DNA of 17,120 nucleotides from Nitrospinae bacterium CG11_big_fil_rev_8_21_14_0_20_56_8 (GCA_002796165.1 PCWF01000260.1:1-17120); one strand, 5' to 3'; positions 1-7,524 are shown, counted from the first letter of the stretch. The notes: generated by a model from the sequence alone, not told the origin. Numbers and translations are program-made.

Positions 1-2
1 GG

Positions 3-86
3 CTCGACCTGCCGCAACACAAACGGTTAAAGGACGCGCTCCACCATTACATGGGAAACCGCCTGAGCCTCATGGATATCATTTGA
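3..86 (+). CDS. C-terminal tail of an unrecognised protein (partial at left edge)
   Basis: Frame 3 is open from the window edge to a TGA at 84-86 and gives 27 residues ending MGNRLSLMDII. The other two forward frames are less convincing: frame 1 stops almost at once, and frame 2 runs on into repeat DNA. The peptide is too short to assign a family. It ends just before a G-run and repeat-rich spacer, which fits a gene end. Confidence 0.45.
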   Translation, partial: LDLPQHKRLKDALHHYMGNRLSLMDII

Positions 87-105
87 TTCGCCGCCCACTC
101 GCCGT

Positions 106-115
106 GGGGGGGGGG
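106..115. repeat. Run of ten G residues
   Basis: Ten consecutive G residues lie 20 bp after the stop of the edge gene. Such tracts are prone to slippage and sequencing error. It lies outside any gene I call, so phase variation of a coding frame is not indicated. Confidence 0.6.
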
Positions 116-120
116 AGGTG

Positions 121-147
121 GATTGCATCGCTCCGCTCGCAATGACA
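121..147 (-). repeat. Dispersed repeat, TTGTCATTGCGAG...GCAATC type
   Basis: Read on the minus strand this is TTGTCATTGCGAGCGGAGCG followed by ATGCAATC. It belongs to a type of short palindrome-like intergenic repeat (TCATTGCGAG ... GAAGCAATC) that I know from many bacterial genomes. A related, degenerate copy lies at 14436-14473. Confidence 0.6.
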
Positions 148-169
148 ACTACATAATTCCGCCCCCCCT

Positions 170-281
170 TCGACAGGCTCCGGATAAACTCCGCGAAGGA
201 TCTGGCTACAAGCTAATTGACGCATGCCCCGTATTAGTACGGAGCAAGATTCTTCGGTCTTCCGGACCTCAGAATGACAGG
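170..281. repeat. Dispersed palindromic element, copy 1 (CTCAGAATGACA type)
   Basis: Three blocks are shared with the element at 16427-16528: GCGAAGGATCTGGC (193-206), GCAAGATTCTTCG (244-256) and CTCAGAATGACA (268-279). Block spacings are nearly the same: 51 versus 49 bp between the first two, and 24 bp in both between the last two. It resembles the common bacterial intergenic repeat TCATTCTGAGC...GAAGAATCT. Together with the neighbouring repeat and hairpin it fills the 285-bp spacer 87-371, where I see no gene. Confidence 0.65.
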
Positions 282-285
282 TTAT

Positions 286-315
286 TGCAGGGGCGAAAGA
301 TGTTTCGCCCCTGCA
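286..315. repeat. Perfect 13-bp inverted repeat (GGGGCGAAA hairpin)
   Basis: TGCAGGGGCGAAA (286-298) and TTTCGCCCCTGCA (303-315) are perfect reverse complements around a 4-nt loop GATG. There is no T-run after it, so an intrinsic terminator is unlikely. It sits next to other palindromic repeats and resembles REP-like intergenic hairpins. Confidence 0.7.
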
Positions 316-371
316 TTACCGGTGTCCATTTCACTCCCGGGCCCCCTCTTTCTTTATGGTATCCTGATTTC

Positions 372-743
372 ATGAGCCTCCTCACGCGCGCGGACAAAAT
401 TCTGATCGGTTTGCTGGTGCTGATCAACTTTGCCTTATTTTCCCGCTGGGATGCGGGCACGACCGCAGGCGCGTGGGTGGTCATCGAATCGTCGGGAAAA
501 GAAATCCACCGTTACTCTCTCGGGGAAAATCGAACGGTCAGCGTTCCGGGTCCCCTGGGAATCACCGAAGTCCAGATTGAAAACCGCAGGGCGCGGATCA
601 TTCATTCCCCCTGCAAAAACAAAGTGTGCATCAAATCCGGGTACCTCGAGCATGCCGACCGGTTGGCCGCGTGCATCCCCAACCGGGTGGTCGTCCGCAT
701 CGTTGGGAACCGCGGCCGGGATGTAGATGCCGTGGTAGGTTGA
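372..743 (+). CDS. NusG domain II-containing membrane-anchored protein
   Basis: This is a 123-residue protein. I start it at ATG 372 because everything upstream in the same frame reads through repeat DNA. No clear Shine-Dalgarno site is visible. Residues about 9-25 (ILIGLLVLINFALFSRW) form one N-terminal membrane segment, and the rest should lie outside the cytoplasm. The C-terminal part has the NusG_II signature: PCKNKVCIKSG with Cys81 and Cys86, then Cys101 in AACIPNRVVVRI. In this family, stand-alone NusG_II proteins are small and poorly understood, often encoded near quinone, thiamine or electron-transfer genes. The peptidase gene starts 5 bp downstream, so the two are probably co-transcribed. 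The fold assignment is fairly sure; the function is unknown. Confidence 0.8.
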   Translation: MSLLTRADKILIGLLVLINFALFSRWDAGTTAGAWVVIESSGKEIHRYSLGENRTVSVPGPLGITEVQIENRRARIIHSPCKNKVCIKSGYLEHADRLAACIPNRVVVRIVGNRGRDVDAVVG

Positions 744-748
744 ACGTT

Positions 749-3025
749 ATGCCCCGATCACACCGATCCATGATTCATTCACCCACCTGGAAAGCGACTT
801 TTTTTGCCTGCGCCCTGTGGGGCCTCGGCGCCTGCTTCCCCACGGCGGGACACGGCTTCCCCGTCGAAAAACCCATCCACCATCAACTTCATATCCAGTT
901 GGACCCCTTAAAAAAAACCGCCCATATTCAGGACCGGGTGACTCTGGTCCCGGGCGACCGCAATGCGGAGACGATTCCGTTTTTACTGCACAACGTTCTT
1001 TCGATGGGTTATCTGAAAATCTCGGCCCGGGAGGACTGGTCTTTGAAGACGGTTTCCGGGGGAGCCGAAAAGGAATCCGGCGGACTTCTCACCCGGCTGG
1101 AACTATCCCGGTCCCCGTCCGTTCCCTGGCCGAAGGAAGTGGTTCTCGAATTCGATTACACCGGTCCGCTCTACGACCCCATGCGGGGTTGGAAACCCGG
1201 ACGAAAACTTCGCGATGCTCCGGAAACCCGGGAGGGGGACCAGGGGATGCTCCTCTCCGGGGCCAGCTATTTTTACCCGCAGGTGGAATCCGGTTCCCGC
1301 CTGCCGCACCGGGTCACCTTTCATCTCACCGTTGAACTTCCTGAATCGTTCAATGTCGTGAGCCAGGGGAGGTTGGTGCAGGACCGGGTCGATAACACCG
1401 TCCGGACCGTGGCGTGGGAAACGGCCGATCCCATGGAGGAAATTCTGCTTGTCGCGGACCGATTTTTTACCTTTCATGACCGGCATGGCTCCGTCGATCT
1501 GTATGCGTATTTACTGAAAGACGATCCCGGTCTGGCCCAACGCTATCTCGACAAAACAAAATCCTGCCTGGACCTGTACGAGGATTTGATCGCCCCTTAC
1601 CCCTATCCCAAATTTGCGCTGGTTGAAAATTCCTACCCAACCGGTTATGGCATGCCGTCGTTCACCCTGTTGGGCTCGCGCATCATTCGATTCCCATTCA
1701 TCCTCGACACCTCCTACCCGCATGAAATTCTCCACAACTGGTGGGGGAACGGGGTTTACGTGGACCCGAACGGCGGAAACTGGTCGGAAGGACTCACCAC
1801 CTATCTTGCGGATCATCTGGCGGAGGAGAGCCGGGGCCAGGGCTCTCAGTACCGTTTTCGGCAATTGATGAAATTCAGGAGCTTCGTCAACCGCGAAAAC
1901 GATTTTCCCCTGACGCAGTTTCGTTCGCGCGAGGACCAGGCCAGCCAGGCCGTGGGCTATGGAAAAACGCTGATGCTCTTTCACATGCTGAGGCGGGACC
2001 TGGGGGATGAAGTGTTCCTGCAAGGGTTGCGTCATTTTTATAAGACCCACCGGTTCGGGTTTGCGGGATTTCGGAACCTTCGGGAGGCTTTTGAAAGTAC
2101 CTCCGGAAAATCTCTTGAAGAATTTTTCAAACAATGGACCGAGCGAACCGGAGGCCCCGGGATCGAACTCCAAAAAGGAGAATATGCGAAATCCGGGGAG
2201 AGATACGATCTGAAACTGGTCGTTCGGCAGACCCAGGAGGATGCCCCGTTTTCCCTACGGATCCCGGTGGCGATCTGGCTGGACGGACAGACGGCCCCCG
2301 TCCTGAACACCGTCGAAAATGACCGGAGAACCCAGTCCTATAAGATGACTTTTCCCGCCCCACCGATCAAGGTTCTGCTGGATCCTTACAACGACCTGTT
2401 CCGTTTGCCGGGCCGGCACGAGATGCCCCCGAACCTGGGACAGATATACGGGGATCCCCGCCCCGCCCGGCTTCTTCCCACGGTGGAAAACCAGCCCGAC
2501 GTGTTGTTGGGCTACCAGGAATTTGCGATGGGCGTGACCGGGGAAGCGACCCGGCCGGGTCCGCTACTTACCGACGATTCCTTCACTCCCCTGCCATCGG
2601 GGGGTCTGTGGATTTTAGGAAGGCAAAACCGGTTCGTCCGGCATTTACTGCCCCAACTGGCCCACTACGGTGTCCACGTGGAAGACAGGGGAATCACCCT
2701 GAGCGAGCAAACGTTCCCATGGGAAAACCATAGTTTTGTCTTTGTCCTGAACCGGCCTGGAAAAGAGCAGGGAACCGTGGCCTGGGTCATCGCCGACAAC
2801 CAGCCCTCCATTTCCGGTTTGTTGCGCAAACTGCCGCACTACAGTTCTTACGGCTTCCTGGTATTCGAGGGGGAAGAACCGGTTAATATCTTCAGGGGGG
2901 AATGGCCCCGCGAAGGCGGAGCGCTGATGAGACAATTTCGCGACACCGGGCCGCTTCACCTTCCCGCGAGAAAACCCTTGACCGTATTCAAGACCGGAGA
3001 CGGCTCGGGAAACACGGGCCGGTAG
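749..3025 (+). CDS. M1-like (gluzincin) metallopeptidase, exported
   Basis: This protein has 758 residues from ATG 749. That start clears the upstream gene by 5 bp and places a signal peptide first (WKATFFACALWGLGACF...AGHG). An alternative start is ATG 770. An N-terminal beta-rich domain precedes the catalytic domain. The zinc site is HEILH at residues 325-329, followed by WSEGL, whose Glu is the likely third zinc ligand. The substrate-loop motif, usually GXMEN, reads GYGMPS at 299-304. A downstream AVGYGKTLMLFHMLRRDLGD segment carries the likely catalytic Tyr. The last 150 or so residues form a separate C-terminal domain. It is probably a periplasmic or surface peptidase, but the altered GXMEN loop makes classical aminopeptidase activity doubtful. 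Its final 70 bp overlap the radical SAM gene on the other strand. Confidence 0.87.
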   Translation: MPRSHRSMIHSPTWKATFFACALWGLGACFPTAGHGFPVEKPIHHQLHIQLDPLKKTAHIQDRVTLVPGDRNAETIPFLLHNVLSMGYLKISAREDWSLKTVSGGAEKESGGLLTRLELSRSPSVPWPKEVVLEFDYTGPLYDPMRGWKPGRKLRDAPETREGDQGMLLSGASYFYPQVESGSRLPHRVTFHLTVELPESFNVVSQGRLVQDRVDNTVRTVAWETADPMEEILLVADRFFTFHDRHGSVDLYAYLLKDDPGLAQRYLDKTKSCLDLYEDLIAPYPYPKFALVENSYPTGYGMPSFTLLGSRIIRFPFILDTSYPHEILHNWWGNGVYVDPNGGNWSEGLTTYLADHLAEESRGQGSQYRFRQLMKFRSFVNRENDFPLTQFRSREDQASQAVGYGKTLMLFHMLRRDLGDEVFLQGLRHFYKTHRFGFAGFRNLREAFESTSGKSLEEFFKQWTERTGGPGIELQKGEYAKSGERYDLKLVVRQTQEDAPFSLRIPVAIWLDGQTAPVLNTVENDRRTQSYKMTFPAPPIKVLLDPYNDLFRLPGRHEMPPNLGQIYGDPRPARLLPTVENQPDVLLGYQEFAMGVTGEATRPGPLLTDDSFTPLPSGGLWILGRQNRFVRHLLPQLAHYGVHVEDRGITLSEQTFPWENHSFVFVLNRPGKEQGTVAWVIADNQPSISGLLRKLPHYSSYGFLVFEGEEPVNIFRGEWPREGGALMRQFRDTGPLHLPARKPLTVFKTGDGSGNTGR

Positions 3026-3957
3026 CGTCCCGCAAAACCGTCAGCGGAAATTCCAACCGGAAGGTAATGACGGGCAATGCCGATCACCCGGTCGCGGTAC
3101 TCCAACTTCACCGATTCGGGACACACTCTTGCCATGGCCTCGGGCAACCGGGTCTGCCCCGTGCGGGACCCGTCGCGGGTGCCATCGCCTTCGATAAAAT
3201 GGTCGATCACCACCGCTCTCGTCCCGATCGCCGCCAGGCGATAAAAGAACGCATCGGCATTTTGCAGAGGGTAGAGCGGGGAAAGACAGGCCACCGCAAA
3301 AATATTCCGCGATGCCAAAGTCTCAAGGGCCGTCAACCGCCGGTCCAGCGTGCAGGGCGGCGGGGGCAGACCGGGAAGCCGCTCCCGGTCGCCCTCTATG
3401 GATATGTGAACGCGAAGTTCGCATATGCCCGAAAGCGTTTCAATGAGGGAAAGGTCGTCGAGGACCTTATCGGTGTGGGTTTGCAGAATCAGCGTGTCGG
3501 GAGGGCAATCCCGCATTGCCTGCAGGATTTGGCGGGTCACGCGGTATCGAGTCTCCGCCGGTTGCCAGGGATCCGTCGAGCTGGCGAGGAAAATGGCGAA
3601 CGCCCCACGGGCGAAACGGGCCCATTTTGCTTCTGACGCCGCCGTGTCAAGGTACACCCGGGCCGCGTTCATCTTGACTTCCGCGAAACTTCCCCATTCC
3701 CGGCCCCGGGTGATCCAGCGATTGAAGCGCACATAGCACCCCTCCCCGCACGAGGAGATCCCGAAACCGCATCCCAGGTAAGGATTGAGCGAATGGGAGC
3801 AAACCGGTTTCAGGTACCCGCTGGTGCGGGTCAAAATGGATCGGCATTGAATTTCGCGGCAGTCCATACTTTTACCCGGAAAAGCCTCCACATCGAATTC
3901 CCGGCGGTCCCTACTTTTACCCGGAAAAGTCTCCACATCGAATTCCCGGCGGTCCAT
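2956..3957 (-). CDS. SplB-like radical SAM protein with unusual Cys spacing
   Basis: The protein has 333 residues from ATG 3957, which begins 4 nt after the stop of the upstream gene and suggests translational coupling. The frame is open further upstream, but that part overlaps the upstream gene. The first 30 residues are two copies of a 15-aa repeat (MDRREFDVETFPGKS and RDRREFDVEAFPGKS), so ATG 3867 (303 aa) is a serious alternative. The family-like part begins RSILTRTSGYL...HSLNPYLGC, typical of the spore-photolyase-like radical SAM group (COG1533). The cluster cysteines would be Cys63, Cys70 and Cys74 (GCGFGISSCGEGCYVRF), a CX6CX3C arrangement instead of CX3CX2C. EWGSFAEVKMNA and the FLASSTDPWQPAE segment fit the family. 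It probably binds a 4Fe-4S cluster and SAM; the substrate is unknown. Confidence 0.8.
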   Translation of the reverse strand: MDRREFDVETFPGKSRDRREFDVEAFPGKSMDCREIQCRSILTRTSGYLKPVCSHSLNPYLGCGFGISSCGEGCYVRFNRWITRGREWGSFAEVKMNAARVYLDTAASEAKWARFARGAFAIFLASSTDPWQPAETRYRVTRQILQAMRDCPPDTLILQTHTDKVLDDLSLIETLSGICELRVHISIEGDRERLPGLPPPPCTLDRRLTALETLASRNIFAVACLSPLYPLQNADAFFYRLAAIGTRAVVIDHFIEGDGTRDGSRTGQTRLPEAMARVCPESVKLEYRDRVIGIARHYLPVGISADGFAGRYRPVFPEPSPVLNTVKGFLAGR

Positions 3958-3983
3958 ACCTTTATCCAGAAAAAGCTCCCCAC
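3867..3983. repeat. 45-bp tandem repeat, 2.6 copies, at the radical SAM gene start
   Basis: Units at 3867-3911 and 3912-3956 are 45 bp each and differ at two positions by eye. A third, degenerate unit runs from 3957 to about 3983. A partial match also continues to the left (3848-3866). The period is 15 codons, so the radical SAM frame stays open. The right-hand unit contains the stop codon of the upstream gene (3962-3964) and ATG 3957. The others carry the equivalent TAAAAGTATG or TAAAAGTAGG sequence on the minus strand. There are no spacers, so this is not a CRISPR array. Confidence 0.9.
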
Positions 3984-4450
3984 TTGATTGAGGAGATATT
4001 CTTTTCAAAAGCAGGCGCGGGGTGGTAATACACCTCATAGGCCCCGGTGTCGGGGCTGGTCTCGACGGAGGTCCAGCGGTTTGGAGGGAATTTCTCCAGG
4101 TCAAGGATCCATACCCGGCGGTCATCCATTTTCTTCAGAGACAGAAACCCCTGCCCTTTCCCGAAAAAAAATTCCCCGAACAAAGTTACCTCGGTTCCCG
4201 CGGAGCCATCCAGATGAAACGAATAAAACCCCTCGCAGAAATAATATTGAAAATCCCTCAAATCGGGAACATCTTTCCCGTCGGGCACGGTGAACCATCC
4301 CTCGCAACTTCCACCACTTTGATTCAACCCACGGTCGAAGAGAGGCTCCTTCTTTAAGACCAATTCCCCTCCCCACGCCGGTCCGGCAAAGTATTCTCCC
4401 GCGAAAACCAAAATCATCATTGGAACGATTGCAATCAACCGTAACATCAT
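3962..4450 (-). CDS. Exported hypothetical protein
   Basis: I place the start at ATG 4450, giving 162 residues. ATG 4447 directly follows, and a TTG at 4468 would add six residues. No clear Shine-Dalgarno site is visible. The N-terminus MMLRLIAIVPMMILVFAGEY is a good signal peptide or membrane anchor, with a possible cleavage near GPAWG. The mature part is about 135 residues, rich in Phe, Trp and Tyr, with two Cys (SCEGW and YFCEGF) that could pair outside the cytoplasm. Short alternating hydrophobic stretches (FYSFHLDGS, TEVTLFGEFFF, RVWILDLEKF) suggest a beta-sandwich fold. I do not recognise the family. It is the first gene of a two-gene minus-strand unit with the radical SAM gene. Confidence 0.7.
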   Translation of the reverse strand: MMLRLIAIVPMMILVFAGEYFAGPAWGGELVLKKEPLFDRGLNQSGGSCEGWFTVPDGKDVPDLRDFQYYFCEGFYSFHLDGSAGTEVTLFGEFFFGKGQGFLSLKKMDDRRVWILDLEKFPPNRWTSVETSPDTGAYEVYYHPAPAFEKNISSIKWGAFSG

Positions 4451-4476
4451 CTTATATGGAGAAAGCAAGGGAAAAT

Positions 4477-4503
4477 ACTCAACAACAAAGATTGTTATTG
4501 AGT
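4477..4503. promoter_or_regulatory. 27-bp palindrome between divergent genes (candidate operator)
   Basis: ACTCAACAACAA (4477-4488) and TTGTTATTGAGT (4492-4503) are reverse complements with one mismatch, around a 3-nt centre. The palindrome lies between the divergent hypothetical gene and the histidine kinase gene. It ends 1 bp before a TATAAT at 4505-4510. It is AT-rich with no T-run, so an operator is more likely than a terminator. Confidence 0.55.
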
Positions 4504-4504
4504 T

Positions 4505-4510
4505 TATAAT
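4505..4510 (+). promoter_or_regulatory. Candidate -10 element for the histidine kinase operon
   Basis: A perfect TATAAT lies 33 bp before ATG 4543. No good -35 sits 15-18 bp upstream; that position falls inside the 27-bp palindrome. An activator-dependent promoter or a repressor overlapping the promoter would both fit. Confidence 0.4.
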
Positions 4511-4542
4511 AAAAACGAACCCATAGAAACCTGTTCCATTAA

Positions 4543-6573
4543 ATGTTTTTCATGCCCCAACTTACCCAACGCACGCGGACCGGAACATTTATAGCCTTTT
4601 CCATTCTGATCGCTCTGGCGATCTGTATTCTGGACACCCAGTTTCCTCTTGGAGTCGCCGACGGGGTTCTATATGTGGCACTGGTCCTGATCGGTTTGCT
4701 GGCGCGGGACCACCGTCTTATTCTGGGCGGAGCCATTGCGGGAACGATTCTCGGGATTTTTGGATTTTTCATCTCCCCACCGGGAGCCGAGTTGTGGATG
4801 GTCATTGTCAACCGGGGCCTGTCGATTTTCGTGATCTGGATGACCGCGTACCTTTGCCTTTGGCAACAAAGGTCCGAAAAAAAGATTCAGGAGGCCCATG
4901 ACAAACTTGACCTGCGGGTCAAGGAACGAACCGCCGAACTGAACGAGACGAATCGCAAACTGGATCGGGAAAAGCAATTTGTCCTCCTGCATAAGGAAAT
5001 TGCCGTTGCCGCCAACGAATCGTGTCCCATGGAAGAAACCATGGCCCTCTGCCTGCAACACATCTGCAATCACGCGGGATGGCCGGTGGGGCATCTTTAT
5101 CTTCCCGCCGACCGCGATTCCTGCCTTCTGGTTCCCACCACCATCTGGTACCTTGAGGACGACACCCGGTTTTCCACTTTCAGGATCATTTCCGAAGCCA
5201 CGCCCCTCGAACCTGGAGTGGGCCTTCCCGGCCGCGTCATGGTAAGCGGAAAACCGGAATGGATCATCGACGTCACCCAAGATCCCAATTTCCCCCGCGC
5301 CCGGTTGGCGGAAAATATCGGGGTAAAAGCCGGATTCGCCTTCCCCCTCCTGATCGAGAAAAAGGTGGGAGGGATCATGGAATTTTTTTCTTCCAAGTCC
5401 GCCGAACCCGACGGCGAAATGCTCGAAGTCATGGCCCAGGTGGGGACCCAGTTGGGACGAGTCATCGAGCGGAGGCATGCGCAGGAAGACGAGGAAAAAC
5501 TGCTCCGCTCCCTCCGGGAGCGGGTCAAGGAACTCTCCTGCATGTACCAGACGGCTCACCTCGTCAACACCTCCAAAACCATGAACGAGGTCTTCCAGAA
5601 ACTGGATTCCATTATCGTTCCGAGTTTCCAATATCCCGAAATCACCCGCGTCAGAATCACCTCGAATGGTGAAACCTTCCTTTCGAATGACTTTCACGAA
5701 TCTTCCTGGAAACTTTCAGAAACGATTCGCGTCCGCGGAAAAAGCCGGGGGCAACTGGAAATTTTTTATATCGAGGACCAACCCATCCTGGACGAAGGGC
5801 CCTTTCTCAGGGAAGAAAGACAACTGCTCCAGGGACTCGTTCACCTTCTGGGAGTGGCATCCGAACACAAGGAAGCCGAGGAAGAAGTTCTTCGCTCCCG
5901 GGAACAACTACGCAATCTGTATCACCGTCTCGAACTGGTTCGGGAAGATGAACGAACCCACATCGCCCGGGAGGTCCACGACGAACTGGCCCAGGTCCTC
6001 ACCACCCTGAAACTCGAACTCTCCCTTATGGTCAAAAAACTGGGCCCCGAGCCGCCCGGACTGCAATACCAGGCTCAGCTTCTTTTGGAACTGATCGATA
6101 ACACCATTCAGACCGTGAAAAAAATCGTAATGGACCTCCGTCCCCCCATCCTGGACGAACTGGGATTGAACGAAGCGATCGAATGGCAGGGGAAAGAATT
6201 CGAGGAAAAAACAGGAATCGCATGCGAATTGGATCTTGAAGAAGATCTGGAACACCTGACCCCCAAATGCGCCACCACCGTGTTCCGCATCTTCCAGGAA
6301 ACGCTGACCAACGTGGTTCGCCACGCTAAAGCCAGTAAAATAAACATTGAACTCACCCGCAAAGATGGTATGTTAGTTCTATGTTTAAAGGATGATGGGA
6401 TAGGTGTTTCCGAAGATCAGATTGAAAATCCCCGATCGCTGGGCATCCTGGGAATGAGGGAACGGGCCATCGAGTTGGGAGGACAATTTCAGATCGAGGG
6501 CACCCAGGGGAAAGGCACCGTTGTCACCATCCGAATTCCCGAAGGCTTACATGACCACTCAAATCCTGACTGA
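4543..6573 (+). CDS. Membrane histidine kinase, NarX/DegS-type (HisKA_3), with two GAF-type domains
   Basis: This 676-residue sensor kinase begins at ATG 4543 (or 4552). Neither start has a clear ribosome-binding site. Residues about 14-105 form four membrane segments of an uncharacterised sensor type, followed by a coiled coil (about 110-145). A GAF domain spans roughly 150-305. A second, GAF-like region spans roughly 320-450 (RERVKELSCMYQTAHLV ... FLREERQLLQGL). The dimerisation helix has REVHDELAQ with phospho-accepting His479. The ATPase domain shows an N box (QETLTNVVRHAKAS, Asn590), DDGIGV (617-622), LGILGMRERA and GKGTVVTI. All catalytic motifs look intact. Its 3' end overlaps the response regulator gene by 23 bp, so that regulator is the obvious partner. 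The signal sensed is unknown. Confidence 0.93.
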   Translation: MFFMPQLTQRTRTGTFIAFSILIALAICILDTQFPLGVADGVLYVALVLIGLLARDHRLILGGAIAGTILGIFGFFISPPGAELWMVIVNRGLSIFVIWMTAYLCLWQQRSEKKIQEAHDKLDLRVKERTAELNETNRKLDREKQFVLLHKEIAVAANESCPMEETMALCLQHICNHAGWPVGHLYLPADRDSCLLVPTTIWYLEDDTRFSTFRIISEATPLEPGVGLPGRVMVSGKPEWIIDVTQDPNFPRARLAENIGVKAGFAFPLLIEKKVGGIMEFFSSKSAEPDGEMLEVMAQVGTQLGRVIERRHAQEDEEKLLRSLRERVKELSCMYQTAHLVNTSKTMNEVFQKLDSIIVPSFQYPEITRVRITSNGETFLSNDFHESSWKLSETIRVRGKSRGQLEIFYIEDQPILDEGPFLREERQLLQGLVHLLGVASEHKEAEEEVLRSREQLRNLYHRLELVREDERTHIAREVHDELAQVLTTLKLELSLMVKKLGPEPPGLQYQAQLLLELIDNTIQTVKKIVMDLRPPILDELGLNEAIEWQGKEFEEKTGIACELDLEEDLEHLTPKCATTVFRIFQETLTNVVRHAKASKINIELTRKDGMLVLCLKDDGIGVSEDQIENPRSLGILGMRERAIELGGQFQIEGTQGKGTVVTIRIPEGLHDHSNPD

Positions 6574-7207
6574 CAGAAAAAAAATAAATATTCTGATCGC
6601 CGACGATCACCCGCTGTTTCGAAGAGGCCTCAAACACGTTTTCTCCGAAACCGAGGATATCCATGTTGCCGGGGAAGCTGAAACAGGACAGGAACTTCTT
6701 AACCTGGTCCGGAAAAATGAATTTGACCTGATCCTGATGGACATCGCCATGCCCGGGAAAAGCGGGCTGGAAATCCTGAAGCAGTTGAAGAGCGAGGTCC
6801 CCAAAATTCCCGTCCTCATCCTCAGCGTGTATCCGGAAGAGCAATACGCGGTGCGGTTCATCAAGGCCGGGGCATCGGGGTACCTGACCAAGGAAAGCGC
6901 TTCGGAAAAACTCCTCGAAGCCGTTCGCAAAGTGGCCGGCGGCGGAAAGTTCGCCAGCGTGGAGATCACCGAAAAACTTGCCTTTGGTTTCTTCGATACC
7001 AACAAACTCCCGCATGAAATTCTCTCCGACCGCGAATACCAGGTGTTTTGCATGATTGCCGGAGGCAAATCGCTGACCGAAATCGGAGAAGACCTTTCCC
7101 TCAGCGTGAAAACCATCAGCACCCACCGGACCCGCATCCTGGAAAAAATGGGCATGCGAAAAAACGCCGAGCTGATCCACTACGCCATTCAGCACAAACT
7201 CGTTTAA
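6551..7207 (+). CDS. NarL/FixJ-type response regulator 1 (REC-LuxR HTH)
   Basis: This 218-residue regulator starts at ATG 6551 inside the kinase gene, with GAAGG about 6 nt upstream. The receiver domain has the acidic pair Asp18-Asp19, phospho-acceptor Asp64 (LMDIAMPGK), Lys114 (LTKESA) and conserved neighbours, so it should be phosphorylated normally. The C-terminal LuxR-type helix-turn-helix covers about residues 155-215 (LSDREYQVF ... VKTISTHRTRILEKMGM). The overlap with the kinase gene shows they form a two-component pair. It is a close paralog of the regulator at 8599-9279, with roughly 60% identity in the receiver by eye. The likely targets are the promoters in front of the two small exported-protein gene pairs downstream; that is inference. 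Confidence 0.94.
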   Translation: MTTQILTDRKKINILIADDHPLFRRGLKHVFSETEDIHVAGEAETGQELLNLVRKNEFDLILMDIAMPGKSGLEILKQLKSEVPKIPVLILSVYPEEQYAVRFIKAGASGYLTKESASEKLLEAVRKVAGGGKFASVEITEKLAFGFFDTNKLPHEILSDREYQVFCMIAGGKSLTEIGEDLSLSVKTISTHRTRILEKMGMRKNAELIHYAIQHKLV

Positions 7208-7296
7208 ACCCCATCTTCCGCTCCTTTTCGCCCCCTTTCCTTCTCTCATAGACGAATCTCGGTCAATTCGCTTGCCCTATCCGCAATTGGCGCGCA

Positions 7297-7338
7297 TGGG
7301 CAGGAATTTTCCCACCCATCCTTAAAATTTTCCTACCC
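7297..7338. promoter_or_regulatory. GGAA/TTCC palindrome plus direct repeat upstream of A1 (candidate operator)
   Basis: TGGGcaGGAAttTTCCcaCCCA (7297-7318) is an imperfect 22-bp palindrome. Its right half, ATTTTCCcACCC (7306-7317), recurs as ATTTTCCtACCC at 7327-7338, exactly 21 bp on, which puts both on the same face of the helix. ATTTTTCCTAC is also found upstream of A2 (9330-9340). This is part of the 399-bp spacer 7208-7606, where I see no gene. Confidence 0.4.
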
Positions 7339-7485
7339 TTAAATTCGGACCTGATTCCAATCATGGCATCACTCGCCCGAATTGAAACCGATCCACCCGC
7401 TGGCCGTAACACGGCGAAACAGGTAAAACCGCATCGTCGGTAAATCTGACATCACACAAGCTCCCGGCCTACTTAAAATTCGGGA

Positions 7486-7524
7486 GTTTGCCGATACCCT
7501 TCCCCAATAAAACTTTCTAAACTC
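7486..7524 (+). promoter_or_regulatory. Two-box promoter-like element upstream of A1
   Basis: GTTTGCCGATACC (7486-7498), a 17-bp spacer, then TCTAAACTC (7516-7524). The same two boxes with the same 17-bp spacing occur before the paralogous gene A2 at 9376-9414, although the spacer sequences differ. A CTAC also lies 13 bp before the first box in both. The geometry fits a promoter with GATACC at -35 and TCTAAA at -10; it does not match a standard sigma-70 consensus. An inverted repeat CTCCCG/CGGGAG (7461-7486) abuts it here only. Confidence 0.6.

Noticed and set aside
123..371. N-terminal extension of the NusG-domain-II gene
   Set aside because: It reads through dispersed repeats and a hairpin; the membrane segment of the real protein follows ATG 372 directly.
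3867..3983. Possible CRISPR-like array
   Set aside because: The 45-bp units abut with no spacers and lie inside a coding frame.
4669..5697. 342-codon open frame on the minus strand opposite the histidine kinase
   Set aside because: The kinase frame has intact domain motifs across the same DNA; the opposite frame has none.
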